Part shown: in pieces, positions 41,501 through 49,910 of the stretch | Position numbering within the stretch: the first letter of the stretch is position 1 | Layout of the letters: every line of letters starts with the position of its first letter | DNA from: Candidatus Poribacteria bacterium | GTDB taxonomy: Bacteria; Poribacteria; WGA-4E; WGA-3G | Reading direction: 5' to 3' | NCBI GenBank assembly: GCA_028821605.1 | Contig: JAPPFM010000044.1 | Location: forward strand, 1-64,000 | Length of the DNA stretch: 64,000 bases | Program-made: the position numbers and the translations under genes | Notes under the pieces: generated by a model | The model's input: only the letters and a program-made list of their open reading frames with translations | Told to the model about the DNA's origin: nothing | Databases searched by the model: none

Positions 41501-43951
41501 TTATACACCAAACCAATACCGACACTTAATCAGGAAGATATTCTTTCCTTCATCGGTGAAACTGCTTCCCAACCGGTGGAACGGACGAAACTCCAGATCC
41601 TCTGCACCCACTTCCTCTAACTGGATTGCGCGTGATTGGGACCACACTAAAAACAGGGTGCTGCCCGGCTGGAATTCCCAGCGGAGAACAGTGTTTCCTC
41701 GTAACGAACGCATGTGGAAATCAGGGTTTCGCTTCAGCGGATAGGGTTTGAATTGATAGGACCTCGGCTCGACCAACTCTTTGAAGTTGGCATAGTCGCC
41801 GATGGTAATGAAGGGTTGCACGTAGAATTGGAGGCTTAGTGTCGGTGTGAAACTAATGTTCGCGCGGGTAGTGAAGTCCAGTGTTTGACTCGTTAGTTCA
41901 CCATAAACGTAGTGTTTTTTGAGTTGTCCATTGATATTTTCTTCAACTAACTCCACCCACTGGGCATCATCAATCCGATAGCGGTACATCGGTCCGATGC
42001 TCAGTTCAATGTTTGACACCGGACGAATGTTCAGACGGAGACTGACCTCCTTTTCAGAAGTCTCGTTATCGTCGTCCCATGCAAAGATCGGATTTAGTTC
42101 AAGCTGAACCATTTTACGACTATCGGTAGAAAGTCGGGTAAAAATCCACCAGCCCGCGGGATTTTTAATTAACGTCCCGCCGCGCCGGACATCCTCGTCG
42201 TTAAATGATTCCAAGTTCCGACCGACCCACAGATCATACTCCCAGTAGTTTTTCAGTTTACCATCCGTCCATATCTCGGAGTAGCGACCGATGCTAACGC
42301 CATCATAATTCCATTCCCGCCAACCGAAGAGTCCCAAACTAACTTCCCGGAAAATGCTAAACGGCTGTTCTTTCTTGAGGATGAAGTCATAGAACCATCG
42401 CATCATATCGCCGCGTTGAACATAGCCTATGTCATTTATTTCAAAGTCTGGGGAAAGAACATTAAAACTGGTATCAAGCCGCCACCAGCCACCCTGTTTT
42501 TCAAATTCAATATTTGCGAGATAACCCGATTTGCGTGTCTCCAATTCTCCGGCTTGGCTTGCGGCGAGCATCCCGCTTATTTGGTACCGCTCTTTCGCAA
42601 GTTTCAAGTCCCAGTCAAGCCCACCGACATAAGCGGCGTTGGAAGTCTGTCGATTGACCGCTGTGGTTATCAGTCCGACGCGAGAATTCCCTTCCAAGAC
42701 ATCTTGTGTCACTCGACCCACAAAGTAGTTCGTTAAAGGTTCAACCAAGTGATCGTGGTTCTCGCCTTTTTGCGTAATTTGCGCATACTCCGGTGCCGTG
42801 ACAGCCTCCATGATACCGAAGGAGGTGTTGCTATTCGTTCTTCCGACGATCTTGGCAGCACCGAGAATTGTTGTCGATTCTGGACGACCCAGTTCTGTGG
42901 CACCCTCTGGAATCTCAAAATGTCCAGGTTGTCGTCCAATCCGCCGTGAGTAAAAGAATTGATTATTCCAATCTCCAGCGTTGAAAATGGATGACCCTTT
43001 GACAAAAAAGGGTCTCCGTTCCTCAAAATATTCTTCATACGCTGAAAGATTCAAGGTGGCAGGGTCCGCCTCTACCTGCCCAAAGTCGGGATTGATTGTG
43101 GCATTGAGCGTAATTCCAGAAGTGATACCGTATTGGACATCACCGCCCCCATTGCCCCACAAATCAGTATTGCTATTTAAGGTCGTTCTTCCCATAGCGT
43201 AGGGTATTAATTCCAGATGACGAGAGGGACGGATATTCTCTATCCCTACCAAATCACCAAAATGGGATAACCACCCCGGTTCACCCTTTTTAATTAAACG
43301 CCAGTGGGCACGCTCTTTTCTGCGACTAATCTCGCGCTCTACTTGGAGTCCCCACGTGTATTTATCTTTCGGTGAGAAGCGGAACATATAAAATGGGATT
43401 TTACATTCTACTGCCCAGCCATTTTCGTGGATGCGGGTTTTCGCTTCCCAAACCCCATCCCACGCATTGTTCCATTCGTTCCAACCGCTGCCTCCGACAA
43501 TGCCGTCTATTACAGAACCTGAAGGATAGACAGTAAACGAAAAACCGCGCTGCCGATTATAGTGCGGATCAAGAATAATCTGGATTTTATCGGATTCAAC
43601 GTAATCGTCGCGTCTGACGAGGCGGGAAACAATCTTATCGGCTTCACTGTCATAACACATGACAGCAAAATAGATCGCTTCGTCATCATAAGTAACTTGG
43701 AAGGTGGTACGTTGGGAAGCGGGTTCCCCTTCATCGGGATCGCGTTGACGGAAACCCTCGTGGAGGGGCGCGGTTTTCCAGATAGCATCATCTAAAACGC
43801 CATCCAATTGGGGTGGTGCCCCTTTAATGCGGACAGCAATTGCAACTCTGTGAGCGGATTCTGTTTCGGCCTTTACTATGCTTGGGAGTTGTAAGACAAA
43901 AAACGCTGTCAACAACACCAAAGCGCACCAAAACTCTGAGTCAGTTTTCAA
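41501..43951 (-). CDS. DUF5916 outer-membrane-type protein with CBM9-like N-terminus
   Basis: 816 residues. Signal peptide (about 1-28, ending VKA). The CBM9-like domain (about 38-220) has the family start PQLDGVLDDAIWKTA and the QVTYDDEAIYFAVMCYD strand. It is followed by the long DUF5916 region of alternating beta-strands, probably an outer-membrane barrel, ending in the aromatic RYWFGV. Such proteins are common in polysaccharide-using bacteria; no enzymatic role is established. The start codon is TTG, with GAGGGG about 8 bases upstream. Confidence 0.88.
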   Translation of the reverse strand: MKTDSEFWCALVLLTAFFVLQLPSIVKAETESAHRVAIAVRIKGAPPQLDGVLDDAIWKTAPLHEGFRQRDPDEGEPASQRTTFQVTYDDEAIYFAVMCYDSEADKIVSRLVRRDDYVESDKIQIILDPHYNRQRGFSFTVYPSGSVIDGIVGGSGWNEWNNAWDGVWEAKTRIHENGWAVECKIPFYMFRFSPKDKYTWGLQVEREISRRKERAHWRLIKKGEPGWLSHFGDLVGIENIRPSRHLELIPYAMGRTTLNSNTDLWGNGGGDVQYGITSGITLNATINPDFGQVEADPATLNLSAYEEYFEERRPFFVKGSSIFNAGDWNNQFFYSRRIGRQPGHFEIPEGATELGRPESTTILGAAKIVGRTNSNTSFGIMEAVTAPEYAQITQKGENHDHLVEPLTNYFVGRVTQDVLEGNSRVGLITTAVNRQTSNAAYVGGLDWDLKLAKERYQISGMLAASQAGELETRKSGYLANIEFEKQGGWWRLDTSFNVLSPDFEINDIGYVQRGDMMRWFYDFILKKEQPFSIFREVSLGLFGWREWNYDGVSIGRYSEIWTDGKLKNYWEYDLWVGRNLESFNDEDVRRGGTLIKNPAGWWIFTRLSTDSRKMVQLELNPIFAWDDDNETSEKEVSLRLNIRPVSNIELSIGPMYRYRIDDAQWVELVEENINGQLKKHYVYGELTSQTLDFTTRANISFTPTLSLQFYVQPFITIGDYANFKELVEPRSYQFKPYPLKRNPDFHMRSLRGNTVLRWEFQPGSTLFLVWSQSRAIQLEEVGAEDLEFRPFHRLGSSFTDEGKNIFLIKCRYWFGV

Positions 43952-44029
43952 TTGTTTTCCCCTCGACTTTTTGTAAGCCCGTTTATTTACTTATTGAAAC
44001 CCGATTCAGATAAAAAACTTCAGAATTTT

Positions 44030-44503
44030 TTAGGATTCGTCAGCAATATCCGCTCCGCATTGCGGACAGATATCGCCCCACGTTGAACGCTTGCCCTCGC
44101 CACAAACATCGCAGACACCAAGAGGATACTCATCAGGTTTCGCTCGACTGCCACCTTTCTTGTAGGTGATGATACGCCATACCGTTTCGCCATCCTCTTC
44201 ATAGCAGAGCCAGACCCCCTCTTTTCTGCCATCGGCGGAGCTGCCATCGTGTTCCCGATAGGGACCACCCCATTTACGATTGCCGTTCTCGTAATAGCAG
44301 ATATAATCGCCTTCGTTCTTGCCGGCTCGGAAGGAGGCTTCGCTCGCTTTGTTCCCATTTTTGTGATATTGGATCCAAAGCCCTTCTTTCTTCCCTTCAA
44401 TGTAACGACCTTCGCTCCGTTTGTGTCCGTTTGCGTAGTAGGTGACCCAATAGCCGTGTTTTTTGCCGTCGACCATTTCACCTGTATCTCGTGAACTTGC
44501 CAT
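44030..44503 (-). CDS. MORN-repeat protein with C-terminal zinc ribbon
   Basis: 157 residues. Four or five MORN/YwqK-like repeats (GYWVTYYANGHKRSEGRY, GLWIQYHKNGNKASEASF) occupy about 8-115. The tail is a zinc ribbon with CDVCGEG and CPQCG. It is a paralogue of the product of 47685-48161, and a decayed third copy lies at 45946. The ATG at 44503 matches the paralogue's start and follows GAGG by 7 bases; the ATG 3 bp upstream is too close. MORN repeats of this type are known from YwqK antitoxin-like proteins, but no toxin partner is seen. Confidence 0.8.
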   Translation of the reverse strand: MASSRDTGEMVDGKKHGYWVTYYANGHKRSEGRYIEGKKEGLWIQYHKNGNKASEASFRAGKNEGDYICYYENGNRKWGGPYREHDGSSADGRKEGVWLCYEEDGETVWRIITYKKGGSRAKPDEYPLGVCDVCGEGKRSTWGDICPQCGADIADES

Positions 44504-44543
44504 CATTTACCTCGTGTGCGGAATAGAAATGTCTGTCCGCTTG

Positions 44544-45008
44544 TTACAAATCTTCATTATTAAGGTATGCCTCAAAATTTTCTATCGTTTTCTTACCGAT
44601 GCCCTTGACCCCTTTCAGTTTACCTTCATCAATTGCTGTTCGGAGCGATAAGAGACTGTCAACACCCGCCTCCTGATACAAGAGTTTAATCGTTTTAGCA
44701 CCGAGTCCTGGGATAGGCATAAGTTCAACAATTGTCTGCGGGACGTTACTTGCGTGTTCCTGTAATTTCGAGCACGTTCCGGTTTCAACGTATTCAGTGA
44801 TGATCGTAGCGACTATATCTCCAACGCCTGCAATCTCCTCTTTCAACCGTCCTTGCGCGACCAATTCCGCCACAGATTCCTCCATGCGAGAAATTGTATA
44901 CGCTAAACGCGGGTAGCGCGTTGCATGGTCTTCCGGATAGTCAGCGACAATCAAAATAGTATGAAGTTCCATCAGTTTCTGTGCGATTTCATCGTTGGTC
45001 AGTCCCAC
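44544..45008 (-). CDS. Stand-alone PolX-N-like helix-hairpin-helix protein
   Basis: 154 residues. It resembles the N-terminal 8-kDa and fingers regions of family X DNA polymerases: helical TRYPRLAYTISRMEESVAEL, then HhH LMPIPGLGAKTIKLLYQEAG and HhH LKGVKGIGKKTIENFEAYL. There is no polymerase palm or PHP domain. It probably binds DNA. The start is GTG 45008, with GAGGTGA 5 bases upstream; a longer frame starting in the CCTAC hairpin repeat has no site. A paralogue is at 50963-51481. Confidence 0.78.
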   Translation of the reverse strand: MGLTNDEIAQKLMELHTILIVADYPEDHATRYPRLAYTISRMEESVAELVAQGRLKEEIAGVGDIVATIITEYVETGTCSKLQEHASNVPQTIVELMPIPGLGAKTIKLLYQEAGVDSLLSLRTAIDEGKLKGVKGIGKKTIENFEAYLNNEDL

Positions 45009-45047
45009 GGTATCACCTCGTTTCGCTGGTTCAATTAAAGGATTTTC

Positions 45048-45072
45048 GGGCATCCACAAGGGATGCCCTACA
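45048..45072. repeat. Hairpin repeat ending CCTAC
   Basis: GGGCATCC and GGATGCCC around ACAAG, then TACA. It closely matches the copy at 52575. Confidence 0.65.
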
Positions 45073-45096
45073 GTTAGAAAGTCGCGGAGATCGCTC

Positions 45097-45870
45097 CTAC
45101 CTTTTTATTTCCCCCCAAGTCGTTGTTAATTTACCAACGGGTGAAACAGCGAGGGCTTTCTCAAGTCCTTCCTCCATGACGGTACTTAAGTCGTCTTCAC
45201 TAAGCGGTGCATTGAAGATAGCGACTTCGTCAAGGACTCCCTTGAAATCCCATCCTGCTCCACCTTTCCAGCGGGTTAGCCAGATGGAACCACCATCGTG
45301 CTGCTGACTGAAACTTGGTTTGCCCACCTTCAAATCTGCGACGACTTCGCCATCGACATAGAGAGCAAGCGTTTTACCGTCGTGGGTTAAGGCGACAAAA
45401 CTCCATTCATCCATTTCCCATGTTCCGCCCCGGACTTGGCTGTTATCTATCGCACCGTTGAATAGGAAACTACCGTAGAAGTCGGTTTGCCCGATAAGAA
45501 TATTTGGATTGTGCCAATCCCTCTCTATCAATCGGACGTGGGGACCTGAAGGATTACCAAGCGGTTTCACCCAGAGCAGATATGTAAATCCGTCAAGGAA
45601 ATCATCTGTCGTCTCGCTGGCTGGGATAACCACATGACTGCTCCCATCAAATTCGATACCCATGCCTTCTTTTCCTTCGACCCGTTTAGCATCAACGATT
45701 TCACCATCATTACCGTTCGGAGAGGAATCTTTAACCGTATCCCCTTTCCCCTGATCAAAGTGCCACATTCCCATAAGGGACTCTGGATCAATTTCCGATG
45801 TGCTTTCCTGAACCCACATCGCTGAAATAAAGAGTACTATCATAGCAACCAAAGTAATTAGGACTCTCAT
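45097..45870 (-). CDS. Secreted LamG-like (concanavalin A-fold) protein
   Basis: 257 residues. Signal peptide (about 1-20), then a LamG/pentraxin-like jelly roll (about 35-235): MGMWHFDQGKGDTVKDSSPN, GNDGEIV, the DGFTYLLWVKP strand, WSFVALTHDGKTLALYVDG and GVLDEVAIFNAPLSED. It probably binds carbohydrate or another extracellular ligand. The last 11 residues KLTTTWGEIKR match the tail of the unrelated secreted protein at 40420. AAGGAG precedes ATG by about 11 bases. Confidence 0.82.
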   Translation of the reverse strand: MRVLITLVAMIVLFISAMWVQESTSEIDPESLMGMWHFDQGKGDTVKDSSPNGNDGEIVDAKRVEGKEGMGIEFDGSSHVVIPASETTDDFLDGFTYLLWVKPLGNPSGPHVRLIERDWHNPNILIGQTDFYGSFLFNGAIDNSQVRGGTWEMDEWSFVALTHDGKTLALYVDGEVVADLKVGKPSFSQQHDGGSIWLTRWKGGAGWDFKGVLDEVAIFNAPLSEDDLSTVMEEGLEKALAVSPVGKLTTTWGEIKR

Positions 45871-45945
45871 CGTTTTTAGTCTCCTTTTTTAAGAGTTATC
45901 AGTAGGCGTTTGGGGTAGTTCCGTTTCCTTTGAATACCACAAGCA

Positions 45946-46105
45946 TTACTGACAACTGTCAAGAACATTCAGTTCGGTACCACATCTTGGACAGGTATTG
46001 TCCCATTTCAAACGTCTGCCTTCACCACAAACATCACACACACCGAGTGGGAATTCGTCCCGTTGGAATGTAGACTTTGGGGCGATTCGCTCCTCAAGTG
46101 GTGTG
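45946..46105 (-). pseudogene. Decayed third MORN/zinc-ribbon copy
   Basis: On the minus strand the frame ending TAA at 45946-45948 reads DEFPLGVCDVCGEGRRLKWD and then NTCPRCGTEL, nearly identical to the zinc ribbons of the genes at 44030 and 47685. Upstream of about 46105 the frame meets a stop, and all MORN repeats are missing. So only the last 50 or so codons survive. Confidence 0.8.
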
Positions 46106-46326
46106 TCTTACATTTTATAAACAGAAGAAAAAAGTCGTCAATTTCGCAGAAAAGTGATACAATACGCATAGAAAATTCCTTGCGTGAGGATGCAAGTTAT
46201 TTCATTATACCAAAGGGATTTTCTTTCTACCACACTTTTATGGGTCTCACGCAGAAATTTTCAGTTGTCAGGTAAATTACAGTAAAATCTACTGCTCTGT
46301 CAGATTTCAAATGACGGATAGAAATC

Positions 46327-46347
46327 GCGAGTAAAACTCGCTCCTAC
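46327..46347. repeat. Hairpin repeat ending CCTAC (short copy)
   Basis: GCGAGT and ACTCGC around AAA, then TCCTAC. Confidence 0.5.
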
Positions 46348-46431
46348 ACAAAGATATTATGTTTCTTGCGAAATCTACATCCCTCAAATAGATAGTGCCA
46401 AAGCACTACAATCAATTAGACATTGACGATA

Positions 46432-46449
46432 GGCGAGGTTACAAACCCT
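46432..46449. repeat. Partial GCGAGG repeat
   Basis: GGCGAGGTTACAAACCC matches the left arm and loop of the repeat at 9813; the right arm is degenerate. Confidence 0.5.
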
Positions 46450-46496
46450 TCCTACAAGAACGTTCACAAAATGGCAACTTGTGTTAGGATATTCCA

Positions 46497-47642
46497 ATGA
46501 CGTATCAACCCCTTGCTGAAGTACGAAAAGTGCTTCGTGTAAAATGGTACCGGAGCAAAATAGATCACACAACCTTACGGAATCTATCAAAACGGAGTGA
46601 CCTGCAAGGTTGGTTTCAGGCAGGCGGGCATTTTGCTCTCTGGCTATTGACGGGTAGCTTGGTCTACTTCCTTTGGTCACAAGCGATGTGGCTTGGCTTT
46701 TTGATTGCGCTATTTGTGCATGGCACGGTCGCCAGTTTTTTCAAAGGGACAGCCAATCATGAATTGGGACACGGCACTGTATTTCGTACCAAGTGGTTGA
46801 ACAAATTTTTTCTTTACCTATTGAGTCTCATAAGTTGGTGGGACCATTTTGACTACGCCAGTAGCCACACCTACCATCACCGTTACACCTTATATCCTGA
46901 AGGGGATCGCGAAAACCTTCTCCCACTTGAACCCAAACTCGGTTCCCTGTTCGTTCTTCAACTGTTTACCATAAATTTGCTCACGCAACCCGGTCGCACC
47001 TTTAGCAAAGGTGGGTTGATTGCTGCAGTTATCTGCACGATCCGTAGTGCCTTTGGTAAAGAAGGACCGCCAGATATTCCGAGTCAGGAATGGCTGGCAT
47101 CATTACATGCCGACCAACCCGCAGAGCATAAAAATTCGATTTGGTGGTCTCGGATTCTACTCCTTTTTCACGGCACGCTGCTTGTCGTTTCACTCGCCAC
47201 GGGTTATTGGGTTTTCCTGCTCATCATCACTGCCAGCGCATTTATTGCAAACTGGGGATCTTATGCTGTTTCTATGCCCCAACATTGTGGTCTAAAGGAA
47301 AATGACCCTGACTTCCGCAAATGCACACGGACAATCACACTCAACCCTCTTGCAGAGTTCTTGTATTGGCGTATGAATTGGCACATTGAGCATCATACGT
47401 TTGCAGGAGTGCCTTGCTACAATTTGAAAAAATTGCATTATCTGGTTGCCGAAGATATGCCCGAACCGCGCACACTTTTAGGAGCTTGGCGAGAAATGCG
47501 CGAAACTTGGCAACGACAGAAAACTGATCCTGACTACTTTTTTGATACACCGCTGCCGCCAACGGCTCAGTATATCCCCACCGAAACACCCGATACGCTG
47601 GAAAGTTCCATTGGGGAATTGGCACCGAAAGGGTTGAAATAA
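46497..47642 (+). CDS. Membrane fatty acid desaturase
   Basis: 381 residues. Four or so hydrophobic helices in two pairs (about 45-85 and 215-260) and the three His boxes of integral-membrane di-iron desaturases/hydroxylases: HELGH, HTYHH and HIEHH. The SMPQHCGL block before the last box is typical of the FADS superfamily. It inserts a double bond or hydroxyl into a lipid chain, with electrons from a ferredoxin or cytochrome b5-like donor not seen here. It is the only plus-strand gene in 35-58 kb and stands alone. Confidence 0.9.
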   Translation: MTYQPLAEVRKVLRVKWYRSKIDHTTLRNLSKRSDLQGWFQAGGHFALWLLTGSLVYFLWSQAMWLGFLIALFVHGTVASFFKGTANHELGHGTVFRTKWLNKFFLYLLSLISWWDHFDYASSHTYHHRYTLYPEGDRENLLPLEPKLGSLFVLQLFTINLLTQPGRTFSKGGLIAAVICTIRSAFGKEGPPDIPSQEWLASLHADQPAEHKNSIWWSRILLLFHGTLLVVSLATGYWVFLLIITASAFIANWGSYAVSMPQHCGLKENDPDFRKCTRTITLNPLAEFLYWRMNWHIEHHTFAGVPCYNLKKLHYLVAEDMPEPRTLLGAWREMRETWQRQKTDPDYFFDTPLPPTAQYIPTETPDTLESSIGELAPKGLK

Positions 47643-47684
47643 GGCGACTATAAATCTTATAAGTAGCAACTTAGATTATCTAAC

Positions 47685-48161
47685 TTACATTAATAATGGA
47701 GCCAGTTCGTTACCGCACTTCGGACAGGTATTGCCCCACGCCAAACGTCTGCCTTCGCCGCAAACGTCGCAAACACCGAGCGGATATTCATCCGGCTTCG
47801 CGCGACTGCCACCCTTTTTGTAGGTGACGATTAGCCACATTGTCTCGCCATCCTCTTCGTAACCGTAAAACGGACCTTCCTTTTTGCCATCGTAAGATCT
47901 ACCCTCATGTTTGGGATAAGCCCCCGTGGATCTGAGGTTCCCGTTTTCATGATAGGTTATGCAAGGACCTTCGTATTTGTTATCGCGGAAGGAGGCTTCG
48001 CTCGCTTTGTTCCCATTTTTGTGGTAAGTGATCCAGGGTCCGTCCTTCTTACCATGGATGTAGGCACCTTCGCTCCGCTTATGTCCGTTCGCGTAGTAGG
48101 TGACCCAATACCCGTGCTTTTTGCCATCAACCATTTCGCCGGTTGTTAATGAATTTGCCAT
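47685..48161 (-). CDS. MORN-repeat protein with C-terminal zinc ribbon (paralogue)
   Basis: 158 residues. Same architecture as 44030-44503: TTGEMVDGKKHGYWVTYY, MORN repeats to about residue 115, then YKKGGSRAKPDEYPLGVCDV and a second CxxC. The first 45 and the 100-140 region are almost identical to the paralogue, while the middle repeats have diverged. Start ATG 48161 follows AAGGA by about 13 bases in the CCGCAAGG leader also seen before iolD. A longer frame would translate a repeated leader block and is rejected. Confidence 0.8.
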   Translation of the reverse strand: MANSLTTGEMVDGKKHGYWVTYYANGHKRSEGAYIHGKKDGPWITYHKNGNKASEASFRDNKYEGPCITYHENGNLRSTGAYPKHEGRSYDGKKEGPFYGYEEDGETMWLIVTYKKGGSRAKPDEYPLGVCDVCGEGRRLAWGNTCPKCGNELAPLLM

Positions 48162-48222
48162 TTTTCTAATTTTCCTTGCGGTTAAACAACACAGGTTTGA
48201 ACTCTGATATTCCGTTCTTAAG

Positions 48223-48249
48223 TCCGCTCTCCATTTCATTATGAGCTAC
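48223..48249. repeat. 27-bp repeated leader block, copy 2
   Basis: Partner of 37435-37461 (25 of 27 identical), about 60-90 bp upstream of the MORN gene start. Confidence 0.65.
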
Positions 48250-48351
48250 GCACTTTGATTTACTTCTTTCCACCAAACCGCTGATGTCTCGCCCCAATTC
48301 TCTCCTATTGATTTCGATTAAGTGCAATTCAAAGTTTAGGACGTTACACTA

Positions 48352-49173
48352 TTAGATGTCGCTGGTGAGTATGAAACCCCAATCCCACTTCTCCATACGA
48401 TGATGAACCACTGTGGCTGTGGCTGATGGGTAAATCGCTTGGAACTCCAGCACCTCAAGTAGTGGGTGATTTACCGAAACACAGAACATGTGGACATAAT
48501 CCTCAAGCGGTTCGGGATGTCCCTGCTCTGCACACGGCCCGAACTGAACGTGTAAGAGCGGCATCGCGGAACGTGTGCTTTGCAGAACGATGTCCTTTTT
48601 TCCTTTCAATGACAAATAAGAGACGCTCCCAAAGTGTTCTCGCAAGATTGGCTCAACTTTTCGCATGCTCTCAGCATCTAAGGAAACGATTCCTAACTTC
48701 GTTGCGATGGACATCGGTGCAAGTGGAAAACGTTTTAGCATGCGCGCAACACGGTTCGGACGTTCGCTGTCCGCATCCATGGAGATGGCATACGCGCGAG
48801 AGGAGAGCGGATACAGTTTTGGAAAGGCATGGACGAATATTGAGACAGGGAGATACCGTCCTTGGTAGTCAGGATGAACTTTCAAGTCACAAAGATACCA
48901 TACCGTCTTCGGCTTTTCACGGCTTGCAGGCGGTACACGGCGTAAGATCGCAGCAGCTACCGCTACCACCCGATCACCGTCAAGCGCAACATAGTAATGA
49001 AGCTGCCCCAGCCGTGTGAAGAATGCGAAGTAATCCTCACCGTGGTCAATCTCAAATCGGTCTTCACCCAGTGGATAACTCGTTCCCTTTTCTAAACCCG
49101 CGATCCGAGATTGGAAAACTTTCCACTCCTCATTATATAATTCTCTGATATTTAAAGAACGGTTCATCCGCAT
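48352..49173 (-). CDS. GNAT-like acyltransferase
   Basis: About 273 residues. The central part has the GNAT core: HYYVALDGDRVVAVAAAIL, then WYLCDLKVHPDYQGRYLP, where beta-4 and the acyl-CoA loop should lie; the Q-x-x-G/A loop is atypical. The C-terminal 100 residues are not recognised. It is the last gene of a three-gene unit with the heme-oxygenase-like and DUF3419 genes; its GAGGT ribosome site begins about where the upstream stop ends. Starts at 49173 and 49167 are both possible. An N- or O-acyl transfer onto a product of its partners is a fair guess. Confidence 0.7.
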   Translation of the reverse strand: MRMNRSLNIRELYNEEWKVFQSRIAGLEKGTSYPLGEDRFEIDHGEDYFAFFTRLGQLHYYVALDGDRVVAVAAAILRRVPPASREKPKTVWYLCDLKVHPDYQGRYLPVSIFVHAFPKLYPLSSRAYAISMDADSERPNRVARMLKRFPLAPMSIATKLGIVSLDAESMRKVEPILREHFGSVSYLSLKGKKDIVLQSTRSAMPLLHVQFGPCAEQGHPEPLEDYVHMFCVSVNHPLLEVLEFQAIYPSATATVVHHRMEKWDWGFILTSDI

Positions 49174-49190
49174 CCGACACCTCAAGGCTG

Positions 49191-49904
49191 TTACGATGCC
49201 CGTGTATGCGGTCCGCGCACATCGCGATAGATGCGACGCTTTCGTGCCTTGTAAAGCCCTTCATATAGCGAATTGAAGACGCACGCGCCGAGACGCAATC
49301 CCTGTTCAATGTAGTATCTATTTTCGACATCCGCGTCCCAAGCAGGACGGAGTACATCAAAGAAATCGTCTGCATGTTTAATATCAAGGTCTTCATGAAG
49401 ATTATAATGAATCAGTTTTTCCGCAGGCATCCAGCCATGATTGACAACCTGTTCTCCGAGCCATCCAGCAATGTCCGAGAACATCCGCTCAATGATTCCC
49501 ATGACACCAGCACCAATCAAGTACTCATCCATCACGCACGCACCCACAAGCACTGTATTAAACGCTCGAACTTCGGGCCACATTGCACGTTTCGCAATAT
49601 CTTCCGGTTTAATGCCAGCCAACCGGTCAAGAAAGGCGAGAAATGTTTTCTCGTGCATGAGTGATGTGTTACCTTCACCGTGTTCTTCCCAAACATTACG
49701 AATGACCTCTAAACGTAATTCTGACGTTGGGATCTTGGCGGCGAGTGCTGCCATCGGGCGGTTGAAGAACACGACGGCAAAATAGAATTGGATTTGGGTT
49801 TCGACAAAATCATCGAAATCAAAAGTATCGTCGCGTAAAGATTGAAAGTACGGATTCATCCATACATTCGTCTCTTTTAGGATGTTGTCAATGGTTATGT
49901 TCAT
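49191..49904 (-). CDS. Heme-oxygenase-like di-iron (iron-containing redox) enzyme
   Basis: 237 residues, all-helical TenA/PqqC/HDO fold. Candidate metal ligands follow the HDO pattern: Glu and His in NVWEEHGEGNTSLMHEKTF, Glu in MDEYLIGAGVMGIIE, and His/Asp/His in HYNLHEDLDIKHADDFF. Known members oxidise fatty acids or amino acids (UndA, BesC, SznF-type), often in specialised metabolism. It is preceded by a DUF3419 gene whose stop is 6 bp away and followed by a GNAT gene 17 bp on, a tight operon. AGGAG is 5 bases before ATG. The substrate is unknown. Confidence 0.82.
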   Translation of the reverse strand: MNITIDNILKETNVWMNPYFQSLRDDTFDFDDFVETQIQFYFAVVFFNRPMAALAAKIPTSELRLEVIRNVWEEHGEGNTSLMHEKTFLAFLDRLAGIKPEDIAKRAMWPEVRAFNTVLVGACVMDEYLIGAGVMGIIERMFSDIAGWLGEQVVNHGWMPAEKLIHYNLHEDLDIKHADDFFDVLRPAWDADVENRYYIEQGLRLGACVFNSLYEGLYKARKRRIYRDVRGPHTRAS

Positions 49905-49910
49905 CGGCTC

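Larger units (their letters stand above)
45871..46496. other. Gene-poor region with decayed gene and repeats
   Basis: 626 bp with no intact gene. It holds the decayed MORN/zinc-ribbon copy (45946-46105), a CCTAC hairpin (46327-46347) and a partial GCGAGG repeat (46432-46449). The remainder is AT-rich and shows nothing I can name. Confidence 0.6.

Noticed and set aside
44030-48161. Toxin-antitoxin module around the MORN (YwqK-like) genes
   Set aside because: The family name is linked to antitoxins, but neighbours encode HhH, LamG, desaturase and GNAT-like proteins, none with toxin features.
48426-49019. 197-codon plus-strand frame
   Set aside because: Antisense to the GNAT gene, which is part of a tight operon; no ribosome site.
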